From positions 1,005,001 through 1,069,000 of the forward strand of contig JARFIW010001339.1 of assembly GCA_036346225.1 (NCBI GenBank): a stretch of 64,000 nucleotides of DNA, given 5' to 3'. Of the stretch, positions 1-10,035 are shown piece by piece. Numbering within the stretch: the stretch's first letter is position 1; every line of letters begins with the position of its first letter. A program made the translations under genes and the position numbers. The notes beneath the pieces were generated by a model that saw only the letters and a list, made by a program, of their open reading frames with translations, searched no databases and was not told where the DNA came from. This stretch comes from Platerodrilus igneus (Eukaryota; Arthropoda; Insecta; Coleoptera; Lycidae).

Positions 1-545
1 GTTCTTACTCATTTTTTTCATGTTGACAAAATTCTTTTGGATGGTGCTTCGTTTCTAATGCTGACAAGATGCTACTGACTTTTGTTCTTTTAGCTAAGGT
101 TGGTGAAACCCTAGCTGATGTCCTGCTATCTAATGTTAACGAAGGTCAACCTGGTTCTGCTTCCTTATCTAATGTGGATGAAGTTCTTCCTGATGTTATT
201 TGTTCTTGTAAGGTGGATGAAATTCTACCTGATTCTGTTCCTTTATGTATTGTTGCTGAAGTGTTATCGGATTATGCTCCATTTCCTAAGGTTGATACTT
301 CTACAGCTAATTCTGTTTTCTTCCCTAACTGTGATTTTGCTAGTCCTTTATCTAACGTCCATGAAATTTTATCTGTGTCTGTCTTTTTATATAACGTAAC
401 TGAAGTGTGCTCTGCTTGTGTTTATTTCGTAAGGTTGATTTTCGTACAACCAATACTTTTTCTTTTTCTACCGTTGATATTCTGACAACCCATTATATTT
501 CCTTTTCAACCGTTGGCTTTCTTGTAACCCATTGTAAAAACAAAC
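1..545 (+). repeat. 39-bp degenerate tandem repeat (13-residue coding periodicity)
   Basis: About a dozen diverged 39-bp units. Read in frame they give 13-residue units such as NVDEVLPDVICSC, KVDEILPDSVPLC, IVAEVLSDYAPFP and KVDTSTANSVFFP. The reading frame shifts once near 430, but the 13-residue period continues beyond it to about 545. One unit is shortened to nine residues. The array probably extends left of the window. Confidence 0.65.
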
Positions 546-811
546 CCCTTTCTTATATGATGCGTTTTGAGTTTTCTAAACTACCCTCGCCACCACTTTC
601 TCAACCTTGTACTGCAACTACTACACTTCCTGCTATTCCTGTTTTGCTAAAAACTGCCCAAAAGAGGCAGATAATATTCTATACTGATTTAGAATCTGAA
701 GATGTATGTCAACAAAATTCTGATGTTCTTGATTTCGTTTCGTTTTCTTGTTGGTGGCGCAAACGTTTTAAGCGCAATACCCAATCCTCCTGTCCTAATT
801 TTTTATGCTGA
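1..811 (+). pseudogene. Possible repeat-protein gene fragment, 13-residue repeats plus C-terminal tail
   Basis: The 39-bp repeats stay open in one frame from 69 to 485, then in a second frame from 407 to 811. The second frame runs out of the repeats into a non-repetitive tail that is rich in Ser and Pro near its start and has a Lys/Arg/Trp-rich patch near its end. A single frameshift near 430 would join the two. I recognise no domain. It may be a broken gene with an internal repeat array, or a non-coding minisatellite that happens to stay open because its unit length is a multiple of three. The gene reading is inference; the period is directly visible. Confidence 0.28.
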
Positions 812-1574
812 TTTTGCTTTACTCTGGAATTCTGCTCCCAGTCACACGTCCGGTGATTCTGTCCCCCTTTCTTCTTTCTTCTCTGAACATCCTATTCCTA
901 TTTTCCTTTGGCTGGTCTTCGCTGCTGTAAGTCCCTGTACTGATTGTTTTTCGTCCATCCGCTCCTGTGGTATGCTTCGTAGGCTTTTCTCCTTTTCTTT
1001 GGAAACTGCGATTTTGTCGACTTTTCGTACTTTGTAGCAATCCTTTTCTTGATTTTCGTTTGAAATGACTTTTGTTACCACAGTTTGTAGTACACCGTTT
1101 TTTTACTAGCGCTCTATTGTCGGTCCCTTGCATACTTGAGGCTTGATGTTTGTGTCCTGTTGTGGCTGCTACGGCAAATTTTCCTTCTCATTTTTTTTTC
1201 TTTAGTTTCTTCGCGGTAAACTAATCCTTTCCTTGAGATTGATAACTTTACCGTTTCTTTTAAAACGACCCGTCCCTTGACGATTCCGCAGTGTTGATGC
1301 CGTCCATCTTAGTCCTCGTTGATTGCTTATTACCTATCTTCAACTTTTTTTCTTATTTTTTCCTCTGTAGTTGTAGCTCTTGGTTCACCGATGTGAGTGT
1401 CTTGTCTCGTTTTTTCTGGTAGTCCTAGGGTTACCAATATTGGTCCGTCGAGCCGGATTTTTGTTTTGTGTTTGTTTCTCTCTTCCTTTCTATCCGAAAT
1501 TTTTTGTGGTCGGTCTTGTTGTTATTTTGGGTGCTTCGCTGCTTCTGTTTCCTACCCCGACCTTTCAATTTTAC
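812..1574. other. T-rich stretch without a supported gene
   Basis: The plus strand is pyrimidine-rich. The open frames here are short, overlapping and without recognisable motifs, so I call no gene. Confidence 0.5.
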
Positions 1575-1685
1575 TAGGTCGAACTGGGCAGGCGTGCACA
1601 TCGACTTATGTCCAGTATACATCCTACATATATCCGACATATATCTGGATATATGTCGAGGTGCACGCCTGCCTAGTCCGACCTA
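1575..1685. repeat. Foldback palindrome, 31-bp arms
   Basis: The left arm 1575-1605 matches the reverse complement of 1655-1685 at 28 of 31 positions by my count (core GGCAGGCGTGCAC / GTGCACGCCTGCC). The 49-nt loop contains a second small palindrome, CATATATCC...GGATATATG. Right after the second arm, CCTAGGTCGGATTA occurs twice as a direct repeat (1682-1695 and 1702-1715). It lies 157 bp upstream of the first gene of an unidentified virus-like gene cluster. It may be an element terminus or a MITE-like insertion. Confidence 0.7.
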
Positions 1686-1841
1686 GGTCGGATTAAATTC
1701 AACCTAGGTCGGATTAGCGGTTGCTCATTTTGCAGGGTGTATTCGGGTATTTTCTACAATATACGCCCCCACTCTGTAGGGTACATACGGAGCAATTTTT
1801 CGTATTCAATTTAGTATTCGGCAGTAGCTAGAACTGTAAAC

Positions 1842-2462
1842 ATGAGCGTCTCCAAGGTGATTAACGTTCCCCAACTTCTTGGGAATAAAGTGAAACCAAC
1901 AAATGAGCGATTTGGATTGTGGCTATTGGCAGAAAATATGTGCAACTATAATCTGGTGGCAGATATTGGTAATATTTGCTATGTCGAAGGCGAACAGATG
2001 CTGACTGGTGGACTACACACACCAATTACAGAACCATTTTGTGACAATATAATGTTGGTTAAAATTTGCGAGCTTTCTGACGCCGAGCAAACATCTGCAA
2101 ACAAAAGGATGTTTATCCTAAAAAAAAAAATTTGTAGAGCATTTAACAGCTATCTACGAGGAAAGTTCGACCGATTTGTTTCCGCAAGGCATGGTGTTAA
2201 AGCTAAGCTTCCGTTTTCTTTGGAAAGCACTAACAAGATGGGCCAGAGAGTAAAAGAAATTATCGGAAAAGAAGGCCGCGAAAGCATTAATAAAGAATTC
2301 CAAAATCCTATATGTGTTCCGTACATAGTGGAACTAGCAGCTGTGAAGTTGGAAACTTTATTGGAAGAACTACCAGATATATTAGACGGACTCAAGAATG
2401 ATTACTACTATCTTTTTGACATGGATGTAACCCAAGATTTGCTGGCATATTTAACAAGATGA
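1842..2462 (+). CDS. Unidentified 206-residue protein, first gene of virus-like cluster
   Basis: A complete 206-codon frame from an ATG with no internal stop, in a region where nearly every other long frame is broken. I recognise no family. It shows no signal peptide or membrane segment. The centre (about residues 90-150) is basic and the C-terminal third (about 165-205) is Leu/Glu/Asp-rich and probably helical. Its stop overlaps the start of the next gene as ATGA (2459-2462), the compact overlap typical of DNA viruses and virus-derived transposons rather than insect genes. A foldback palindrome sits just upstream. I infer an endogenised viral or Polinton-type gene; the function is unknown. 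Confidence 0.6.
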   Translation: MSVSKVINVPQLLGNKVKPTNERFGLWLLAENMCNYNLVADIGNICYVEGEQMLTGGLHTPITEPFCDNIMLVKICELSDAEQTSANKRMFILKKKICRAFNSYLRGKFDRFVSARHGVKAKLPFSLESTNKMGQRVKEIIGKEGRESINKEFQNPICVPYIVELAAVKLETLLEELPDILDGLKNDYYYLFDMDVTQDLLAYLTR

Positions 2463-3532
2463 AGATGTGTAATTATTTAACTACAAACCATAACTTTTGC
2501 TACAAAGGCGAATACGAGGAAAACTGCAATATTATAGTTGACAACGATAAAACTGTGGGAATTGATTGTTTAACATGGCTAACAACCAATGCAAGAATTA
2601 AGATAGACAACAATTTTGTGTATCAGATAACAAGTCCTGGTGTTAATAAACAACTTGGAAATCATATACTAGATTTTCTATGTTGTCCAAATGTACGTTT
2701 AAGGAAACATTCGCGTCTACGTTGGCCAAAGAACATGGTATTACGCGATTGGAAGCGACAATATACAACTGCACAATTGGAAACTATGTCAGTGCGGAAC
2801 AGGTGTATAATCCCTTAAAAGACTGTTTAACCTTATTGGAAGATAGTAAGTTATACTTCCTAAAGGCGCCAATGTACTCGGTACCACTTGCCAAAATGTG
2901 GAGTAAGCTATCGGACAAGCTACAAAATAGCTGCTGTTTAGTGTATAATAACCTAATGCAGTACGTGTATTGGGGGAATGGCAATACAAAGAAATTGACT
3001 GGTTTGCAAATTAAGTTGTCCCAAAAACCAGAGAAAAGGGAAAAATTGATAAAGTATGTGGTTTCAGTTTTTAGTTTTAACTATTTACGTGTAAATTATT
3101 TGGAGATACTAGAGGAGGAAGACAGCCAAGATAAAATAAAAATCTTACACAAGTGCTACATTAAAGCAGGTAGAACATATTTTACACAATCTGCAACACC
3201 ATATTCTACAATTCCAAAAGAAATAATCATTTGGAAATTGGGGTTGATAAATACGTCAAACATTCGTCCAGAGGTTGTACGACAACGCGTAAATATTGGC
3301 AGTAAACTCTATCCGTTTACGCTAAAGGAAATTGTCCCATTATGCTCGCCATGCGCAGTAAGTGGAAGAAAAAGACTGCTGGAATTAGAGGAAATGGATG
3401 CAAAAAGGCAAAAGTTGAACTACATGGAAAACACTGCGACAATACGCGAACAATACAAAGATGTGTTAGACAAAAAAAAAATTTATTAGAGAAAATGAAA
3501 AAGATATAAAAAATTATTTCATGTGCCGATAG
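2459..3532 (+). pseudogene. Unidentified virus-like gene 2, frameshifted
   Basis: It starts at the ATG that overlaps the upstream stop (ATGA). The frame 2459-2818 hands over near 2690 to the frame that runs to 3489, and the two parts read as one protein broken by a single indel. A second shift in the A-run near 3475 would carry it to a stop at 3530-3532. There is a Lys/Arg/Glu-rich coiled segment near 3370-3470. I recognise no P-loop, protease or polymerase motif. The next gene is in the same frame as this terminal stop, so both may once have been a single protein of about 590 residues. The function is unknown. Confidence 0.5.
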
Positions 3533-4227
3533 ACTGACTTAGATACATCCGGTATCTACAAGCTGTATGCATTTGTGGTTAGTAAGAAAGACTCTTTTAG
3601 TTATGTAGGCATCCTTGCGGAAAAGGATGGTACTAAATCTGTATACTTTTTAAAAGATAATTCTAAAAACGTATTTATCGAAATGGCAGATAACATACAC
3701 GAACTAATGAATGCGGGTTTCGTAACCTTGGCTTACACCACGCGCAAAGGGGTTCCGCTAAACATTGTATATTTGCCTAGTAAAAAACCTTTCGGATCAT
3801 TTAAAACCGAGAGTCTTACAACCTCTAACAACCATATATTCCCAAAAGTGGTAGATATGCAACTACGCAACACTGAGTGGGAGAATAAGAATACCTTCCA
3901 ATACCGACGAGAAGAAGTCGATCAAGCTAACAAGATACGTATGCTGAATATAGTAAGAGAGCCCCGATTAAAAGATTGTCACAAGCTGCAAGAATTACAC
4001 GAAGGAATGGATCTGGTTGTCGGTGGAATCAAAGACTTTATATATAGAGGCAAACTTCGGTAGATTTTACAATTCGAAAACCTAGACGGTCTTTTTGTAT
4101 CAAACTATTGGCTAGAAAAGAGATAGAGGACTTAAGTGTCGATTTAAATTTTAAGCTGCAAATAAAGCTAGATAAAATTAAAGCCACTCCAAACAAACAT
4201 AAAAAAAGGACTGTTTTCTGTGTATAA
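3521..4227 (+). pseudogene. Unidentified virus-like gene 3 (or C-terminal half of gene 2)
   Basis: Coding-like sequence runs from an ATG at 3521, with an in-frame TAG after three codons (3530), through the long open stretch to 4063. It then runs on in another frame to a stop at 4227, where a basic Lys/Arg-rich tail is readable. So it has at least one stop and one frameshift. A segment near 3600-3660 (motif FSYVGILAEKDG) looks like a beta-rich domain, but I cannot assign a family. AATAAA-like signals follow near 4300. The close spacing to the two genes upstream suggests co-transcription. Confidence 0.42.
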
Positions 4228-4579
4228 CTTTTTATTGAAATTAAGTTTAAATGGCTCCATGCTTGGCATTAAATATTTTTAAATTTTGTTATCTATAATG
4301 TCAGAATAAAAATTTTAGAATAGTATTACATTGTTCTTTATTTATAAAAAGTTATGACGTCACCACGACCTTGGAAAAGTAGCCGAAACTAGGTAGCCGA
4401 CAGCATAGCGTTGTGGTGATTTTACCTATATGAATGAAAAAAGTTAGAGGTTTGGGAATTTAAAGGGGTGTAACTTTGTGTGAGTGGTCCGATTTTAAAA
4501 ATTCAAGCAGGGTTAGATTGCCCGGGAAGTTCTAGATTCGGCTAAAGTGGTTAGTCGAAGAAAACTTTTAAATAGGTTA
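4228..4579. other. Intergenic stretch with polyadenylation-like signals
   Basis: AT-rich, with AATAAA near 4304 and a weak inverted repeat (GTCACCAC at about 4358, GTGGTGAT at about 4413). I see no gene. Confidence 0.35.
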
Positions 4580-4580
4580 G

Positions 4581-4733
4581 ATCGGTGGCGCGGTGGCGCT
4601 GTGAGGAGGTGCTGTGAGGAGGCGGTGGCGCGGTGGAGGTGGCGTTGTGAGGAGGCGCTGTGAGGAGGCGGTAGCGCGATGGAGGTGGCGCTGTGAGGAG
4701 GCGGTGACGCGGTGGAGGTGGAGGTTATCGGGT
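4581..4733. repeat. GC-rich minisatellite (GGTGGCG / GCTGTGAGGAGG units)
   Basis: Roughly 46-bp units built from GCTGTGAGGAGG, GCGGTGGCGCGG and TGGAGGTGG, present about 2.7 times. It is strikingly GC-rich against AT-rich surroundings and abuts the truncated penton-like gene at its right edge. Confidence 0.75.
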
Positions 4734-4736
4734 AAA

Positions 4737-5248
4737 CACCATCTTCTACTGGCAGATATTAATAAGTTCATACGACGTAATCTGAACGATCCCTGTGAAC
4801 GCACTTCATCCAAACGTCATCTCATTGATATTCGAGCCAATAATAACAGTTTACATACAGAAATCAAAGCATCAGGTATAGTGATTTTACACAACCAAAC
4901 TCACTTGCTTCTTTGCTGGGTTTTGAGAAACGTAAGCTGCCAGCTCTCACTACTGCTAGCTATTTCGGACAACCCGGCACAGGTCTTTCCAATCATTTCT
5001 ATATGCATTGAATGTAATCTTGTAATCGGATCGTATCGCAATAGTAAGCCTGTACACATTTTCATCAATTCTTTCTTGCAGTTGCTGCAGGGTACAAGAT
5101 TATTAAAAACCCCGTGAACGTCACCTACATGCCACTTAATACACGATTCATCGATCGCATCATTCTTAAAATAGTTGATCAAAACGGTAATCTCATCACT
5201 TTTCGTCGGAAAACCATCACAATTAGACTTTATCTAAAGCGTCTTTAA
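4737..5248 (+). pseudogene. Polinton penton-like minor capsid protein, 5'-truncated
   Basis: The C-terminal part of the single-jelly-roll (penton-type) capsid protein found in Polintons and adintoviruses. Segments align by eye with the homologue at 16867-17619: DINKF against REINKY, SLASLLGFEKRKL against SIGSLLGFNPRKL, GSYRNSKPVHI against GSYLNSKPAHV, and KIVDQNGNL against KVLDQDGNL. At least two frameshifts and a stop near 5008 break it. The N-terminal ~60 residues are absent and the GC-rich minisatellite stands in their place. It is followed after 3 bp by the micro-ORF and the major capsid gene, as in the intact element. The protein would form the vertex capsomers of a virus-like particle. 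Confidence 0.75.
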
Positions 5249-5251
5249 ACA

Positions 5252-5401
5252 ATGGTTTTGCGCTACGAGCATAAACCACCAAAACCTATTAATAGACGCA
5301 TTGTCAGCAACTTTACCAGTTACATGACACCAGTGCACCGAATAACACGGGAAAACGTTAAATTTCTGCAAACATTAGGACTCAAAGTGCTACATCGCTA
5401 A
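5252..5401 (+). CDS. Conserved micro-ORF between penton and major capsid genes
   Basis: A 49-residue intact frame lying between the penton-like and major capsid genes. It ends with the motif FLQTLGLK five residues before the C-terminus region. The second module (17609-17761) has a micro-ORF of nearly the same length in the same slot, ending FLQSLGLHLFN. Both are basic and rich in Asn/Arg/Ile/Thr. Synteny plus the shared C-terminal motif argue for a real small virion or assembly protein. No function can be read from the sequence. Its stop overlaps the next gene closely: TAA ends at 5401 and ATG begins at 5403. Confidence 0.6.
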   Translation: MVLRYEHKPPKPINRRIVSNFTSYMTPVHRITRENVKFLQTLGLKVLHR

Positions 5402-5402
5402 A

Positions 5403-6603
5403 ATGGATAGTAATATTTTAAATGTTACGCAACGTGCTATATTTGATACAACGATCGTCAATGCCGACAAACGTATGCATACTCCAGTACCACGTATGAG
5501 AAAAACAATGTTATACAGATTCCAATAGAAAACGACGATGTCTATACATTACCATGGGACAGTCTAATTTATATTGATTGTACAATGAATAAGTCAAATG
5601 GTGGAGTTTTCCCTACAGCCGATTTTGTCAACAACGGAGTTTTATTTTTATTTGATAAAATTCGTTATGAACTTGGTGGAAAGTTTATTGACCGCGTTCG
5701 TAATCCAGGTATAATTACAACTATTAAAAATTTTATATCCTACTATTATAGCGAAATCCGTCGCTTTAGAAACGCCGATTGGTCCCCCATCGATAAGCTT
5801 GATCTCGTTGATACTAATGGTCATTTCAACGTATGTATTCCCTTGCGTATGGTTTTAGGATTAGCGTAGGACTACCAAAAAATTTTTTTGAATATCAAAC
5901 AGGAGCTTATTCTTATTAAAAGTAGTGCTGACGATGCAGCTATATCTAATTCTGATAACAAAGAGTCAATCAAAATTACTATTACACATATATCGTGGCG
6001 GAATCCACATACAACCACTGCAGGTGCAGAGCGCTTAAATCTACTCAAACATATTCAACGCAATGTCACCATAGACATAAGCTTTCGCAGTTGGGAACTA
6101 CACGAATATCCAGAATTATATACAACACCCACGCATACATGGGCTGTGAAGAAGGCTTCTCAAGTGGAGAAACCACGTTTTGTTATTGTCTGCTTTCAAA
6201 CCGTACATTGCGCAAAAAGGGGCGCAGTCACTTTGGCCACTGTAAGTTGACCAATATGAAATTACATCTGGGTTCATCTATGTATCCTTACGATAATCTT
6301 AACATTGATTTCGATACCAATCGCTATTCTATACTATATGAAATGTATGCACAGTTTCAACAGTCGTATTACGGGGGTATCAGCGAACCGATAATAACAC
6401 CCAATGAATTTCAAACGCACGCTCCACTTGTAGTTATCGATTGTACCCATCAAAACAAAATAGTGAGAGTGGGAGCGATTGACGTACGATTAGAATTTCA
6501 AATGAAAGAAGCACTTAAAGCTCACACTACAGCGTACTACCTCATTCTACACGATCGTTTGTTTCGCTACAATCCTGCAACCAATATTGTAAGTGAAGTC
6601 TAA
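5403..6603 (+). pseudogene. Polinton major capsid protein (double jelly-roll), broken
   Basis: Matches the major capsid gene at 17771-18980 along its length: SNILNV against SEILNV at the N-terminus, TADFVNNGVLFLFDKIRYE against TAKFVNNGILLLFDEIRYE, ISFRSWELHEY against IPFREWELHEY, and YEMYAQFQQSYY in both. Breaks are a frameshift near 5495, an in-frame TAG at 5867-5869 (after MVLGLA) and a second frameshift near 6200. The family forms the hexon-like capsomers of Polinton/adintovirus particles. At about 400 codons it is in the size range expected for the insect members I know. Divergence from the second copy is large, so this is a separate lineage, not a duplicate of the nearby element. Confidence 0.8.
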
Positions 6604-7024
6604 AATGAACAGTCCATTAGTTGTCGACGTTCAAGGTTTTAAAATTGCACATAATAACTTTGTGTTTAAAGAAATGGCTGTTTTACAACTATCCCTATCG
6701 AATGGAGTTGCAATAACATATGTGCTGAAACCACCATATTCTTGGAATTGACTATCAGCTCGCTTGAAATACCAAAACGTATGGTTAAGCAGAAACTTTC
6801 ACGGTATATCTGGGGAAGATGGCAATTTACAATGAATTTGCACTGCTAAATGTTATTAACCTAGAAGATTTAGGGTGTACTCTTCTATATAGATTAAAGT
6901 ATTACACCGAAGTGTTTCTACCATACCACACGACATTCGTCATTCAATTGTGCAACCACAAATGTAAGTGTACTCAAAAACTGGTTTGTACATATAACCA
7001 ATTACTCATTTTTAATAAAGAATA
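6604..7024 (+). pseudogene. Polinton accessory protein (VDVQGFK family), broken
   Basis: Starts at ATG 6604, directly after the capsid stop. The motif VDVQGFK, then FVFKEMAV, then FHGIS matches VDIQRFK, FVCKEIAV and IHGLSW of the gene at 11726-12226. An in-frame TGA (about 6748) and a frameshift near 6815 interrupt it; coding-like sequence continues in another frame to about 7024. This family recurs in insect Polintons. Its motif order vaguely suggests an RNase H-like fold, but I have not established that. Its placement after the capsid gene differs from the intact element, where it sits next to the left TIR. Confidence 0.6.
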
Positions 7025-9186
7025 ATGTCAACCAACAGATTTACACTAAGTAGTGCTTTTATTTGTTTATTTTATACCTACATACATAGATATTCCTTAG
7101 GACTAGTAAGATGTTTCTCAAAAAATGTCTCGTAATAAGTTTAATTGTCTATTTTGTTGCAAACAACTCATCCGAACATCCCATGCTGTTGTTAAAAAAA
7201 GATGTAATCGAATTCTATACCCACTAACCTCACCAACCTGAATCTATAATGAAATTGATATATTTAAATGTTTTAGCGTCACCTACATGGGACCTTTTAT
7301 TTATTCGTTTGATGAATTCCCCCTAGTTTTTAGTTTTTTGTAGTTACCTGACTTATATTCGTTTTCACGCAGACCTATAATTACCCTATAAAAGAGATTT
7401 GCTTAATCAACAACGACAATAGAGAAAATAAAATTTAAAGTTGGTAAACATGTTCGGGTATTAATTGTAGCAATGATGAATCAGTCATTGGTATCACGGG
7501 CCTGTAATAAAATGGACATGGTACTTGTATCCAAAAGCGCAGAAATGACTGTCGGCAAAGTAGACCAAACACAAACAGTATGCAGGGCGGTGCGGTTATG
7601 GAAGGGTCTTTCCTATCGAATTTGCTTTTTACAAGTAAATTCAAAATATTCATATTTCATAGCAGAAAACAACGAAATGAGTAGAAATTTATGCCATTAA
7701 AACCAGTTAACACTTCCAAGGTCTAATCTACAAAGAAATGCAAACACTAATTACAAGAGCTTAGAAAATTAAGTATTCTACGCCATTTGTCTAAAACACA
7801 AACAAAAAACAGCTGATCTTTTGCTTACAAAGAATCAACTTATTCGGATGTCAGATTTATACGTTCGAGTAAATTCGGGAAGAATTTCGTTTAGTGCATT
7901 CTTATATTGGTAGATGCGAGAAAGTTACCTTGGATTCATTTTTACGACACACATACCACCTTCATTTTATTATAGGTCCGTGATTGGTATTTACTGCAAG
8001 TTAGAACAAGTCGTATACAATGATGAAAAGTTTTTAAAACTTACTAACAGAATCTGTAAGTATCATATTGAAGAATTCCTCTTAACGGATGTATGTTTTG
8101 CATTTTTTTATGCAAATTTTGTTACAATATTACAACCAAAAAATTCTATTCCACTACCGAGGTATTAAGTTTTAAAGTATGTTTTTTATTAACAAGGTAG
8201 TACATTTTTTTTTTTAATTAATCATAACTATAAATTATTACTTTCTTAAACCTGAGTTTTATAAAATTTATTCCCTAAAGATCAACAACGTATAAACTAG
8301 AACCATTAAATTTACACATATCTCGGTGTTATTTTAATTTAAACTATAGTTATTAAAATCCCCGAGGTCATTAACCAAGATGCACTTTCCTTAATGTGTT
8401 TTTAAGGAACTATTCTCTTTGTTGGCAAATGTTGAAACTTTTGTCAATAGGATTGCATGCAGAATTCAAAATCATTTCTAGTTAATAATCTAAAATCTTT
8501 TAGTATGTAGGTACAAATACGCACAAACTTGCGGTGGTATTGCACAATATTTGCAAAAATATTTATTTGTATGATTTCATTTATTACTGAAAATTGTTGT
8601 AATTTAATAAAACTTGAAGCTATTAAAGTTAATACCTGCATACAACCTTGGTTTTTCTTCATGAGCAAATAACGGCATGCCCGTTTTTGTGCGATTTGCA
8701 TATATCTATATTTTATTCAATCCATAATTAGAAAAGCCGAGGTCACATTCAGTATTCAGCTGTATTGTAAATAGTTACTGCTATTATATTGAAAAAAACA
8801 GCACTCAGTATAACCAGCCGTGTAAAAAATGTTTTGTTTCGGCAGTGAATCAATCAAACTGTATGAAAATATATGAACTCATTAGCATGTAATTAAAATA
8901 TGCCAGTAAGTGAAACTAATATAAATAAAACATTAAAATTTTGTGTGTTCCTTTTTAACATTATATATTTAATACTAAAATAATTTTCTGAAATTTTCGG
9001 GGGATTCTTCAGCACGTACACATTTCTGCTTAACCTAAAATCTTCGAAGTATTCAATCACCCAATGGGTACAAAACCCCCGTTCAGAACACTTTATGGAA
9101 TCCCATTCCGCATTTGATAATGATTACATCACCATCCAAATTCTTCACCACGTTTTAAATAACGACATGATTTGCACACATTTTAA

Positions 9187-9610
9187 GGTTATATTTTAGA
9201 TCCGGGTACAAGTTCAGTGTAATTGTATAAATTATTTTGGTGATGCAATCATGAACAAAATAACGAGTAACATGTCTTAACATGTTTTTAGCACACACAC
9301 ACACACACACACTAATATTTTAAATTAGAACCATTATAAAATACGAGTCGAATAATTTCTGCTATTATTTTTTGATATTTAATACAAAAATAATGGGGCA
9401 CATTCCCATTTAGAACACGCTAAGGAGCTCCCCGTCATTTATCATTTTGAGAGTGATTACGTCATCCATCACATTTTCTATTTTTGCTTAACCTAAAAAT
9501 CTCTCTTCAATTAACTAATCCAAACTAAAAACAATGACGAAGCTTCAAGAAGCACCGCTAAATTCTTCACTACATGCACGTTTTTGCATAACCTAAAAAT
9601 TCTTCATCAC
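9187..9610 (+). repeat. Dispersed repeat family A, copy 1
   Basis: TTAGATCCGGGTACAAGTTC, then GTGTAATTGTATAAATTATTTT and CATGTCTTAACATGTTTTT, recurs diverged at 32407-32525. The following TTCTTCACCACGTTT / TTTTGCTTAACC segments recur at 32800-33060. This looks like an old non-coding transposon family. Confidence 0.55.
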
Positions 9611-9622
9611 GTTTGTGAAATT

Positions 9623-9640
9623 GATATATATATATATATA

Positions 9641-9677
<37 letters not shown>
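9623..9677. repeat. (TA)n microsatellite
   Basis: Almost uninterrupted TA dinucleotides, broken once by TGA. Confidence 0.9.
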
Positions 9678-9678
<1 letters not shown>

Positions 9679-9879
9679 ATATGATAACGCCGTACTCGGT
9701 GTTTCTATCAAATCTTCTAATTTTATTATTATGCCACGGCTAGCCTTTTTTAATCTACACAGAGTGCAGAACGTTACGATGATCAATTTTTTTTCACCCC
9801 TTTATGAATACCTGTTTGAATTGATAAAACGAAGTCAATCAACATTCATATAATGAAAGGAAATAATGTTTACACTTCA

Positions 9880-10035
9880 CAATTTTTGAAATTCTCTAAA
9901 TACACCCTTCAATTAATTAATATTATATGGATTATTTATTCCAAAATTTATATCCTTTTAATTCAAAATAAAGTCACCAAAAACGATACCTTTACCAAAA
10001 AAATCTGGAACGTTCGAGACCCTTTTATGATAATT
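9880..10035 (+). repeat. Dispersed repeat family B, copy 1
   Basis: TACACCCTTCAATTAATTAAT, AAAGTCACCAAAAACGATACC and TGGAACGTTC...ACCCTTTTAT match 41175-41330 in the same order (TTTTCAATTAATTAATG, AAAGTCACCAAAAACC, GTGGAACGTTCAAAACC). Confidence 0.55.

Noticed and set aside
819..1133. Lys/Arg-rich minus-strand frame of 104 codons
   Set aside because: Overlaps plus-strand frames in a T-rich stretch; composition follows from the pyrimidine-rich strand and no motif is visible.
1897..1995. Possible CRISPR or restriction-modification context for the unknown cluster
   Set aside because: No spaced repeats or prokaryotic features; the rest of the window is eukaryotic.
7435..7700. Overlapping ~70-codon frames on both strands
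   Set aside because: No motif, start or partner gene supports either.
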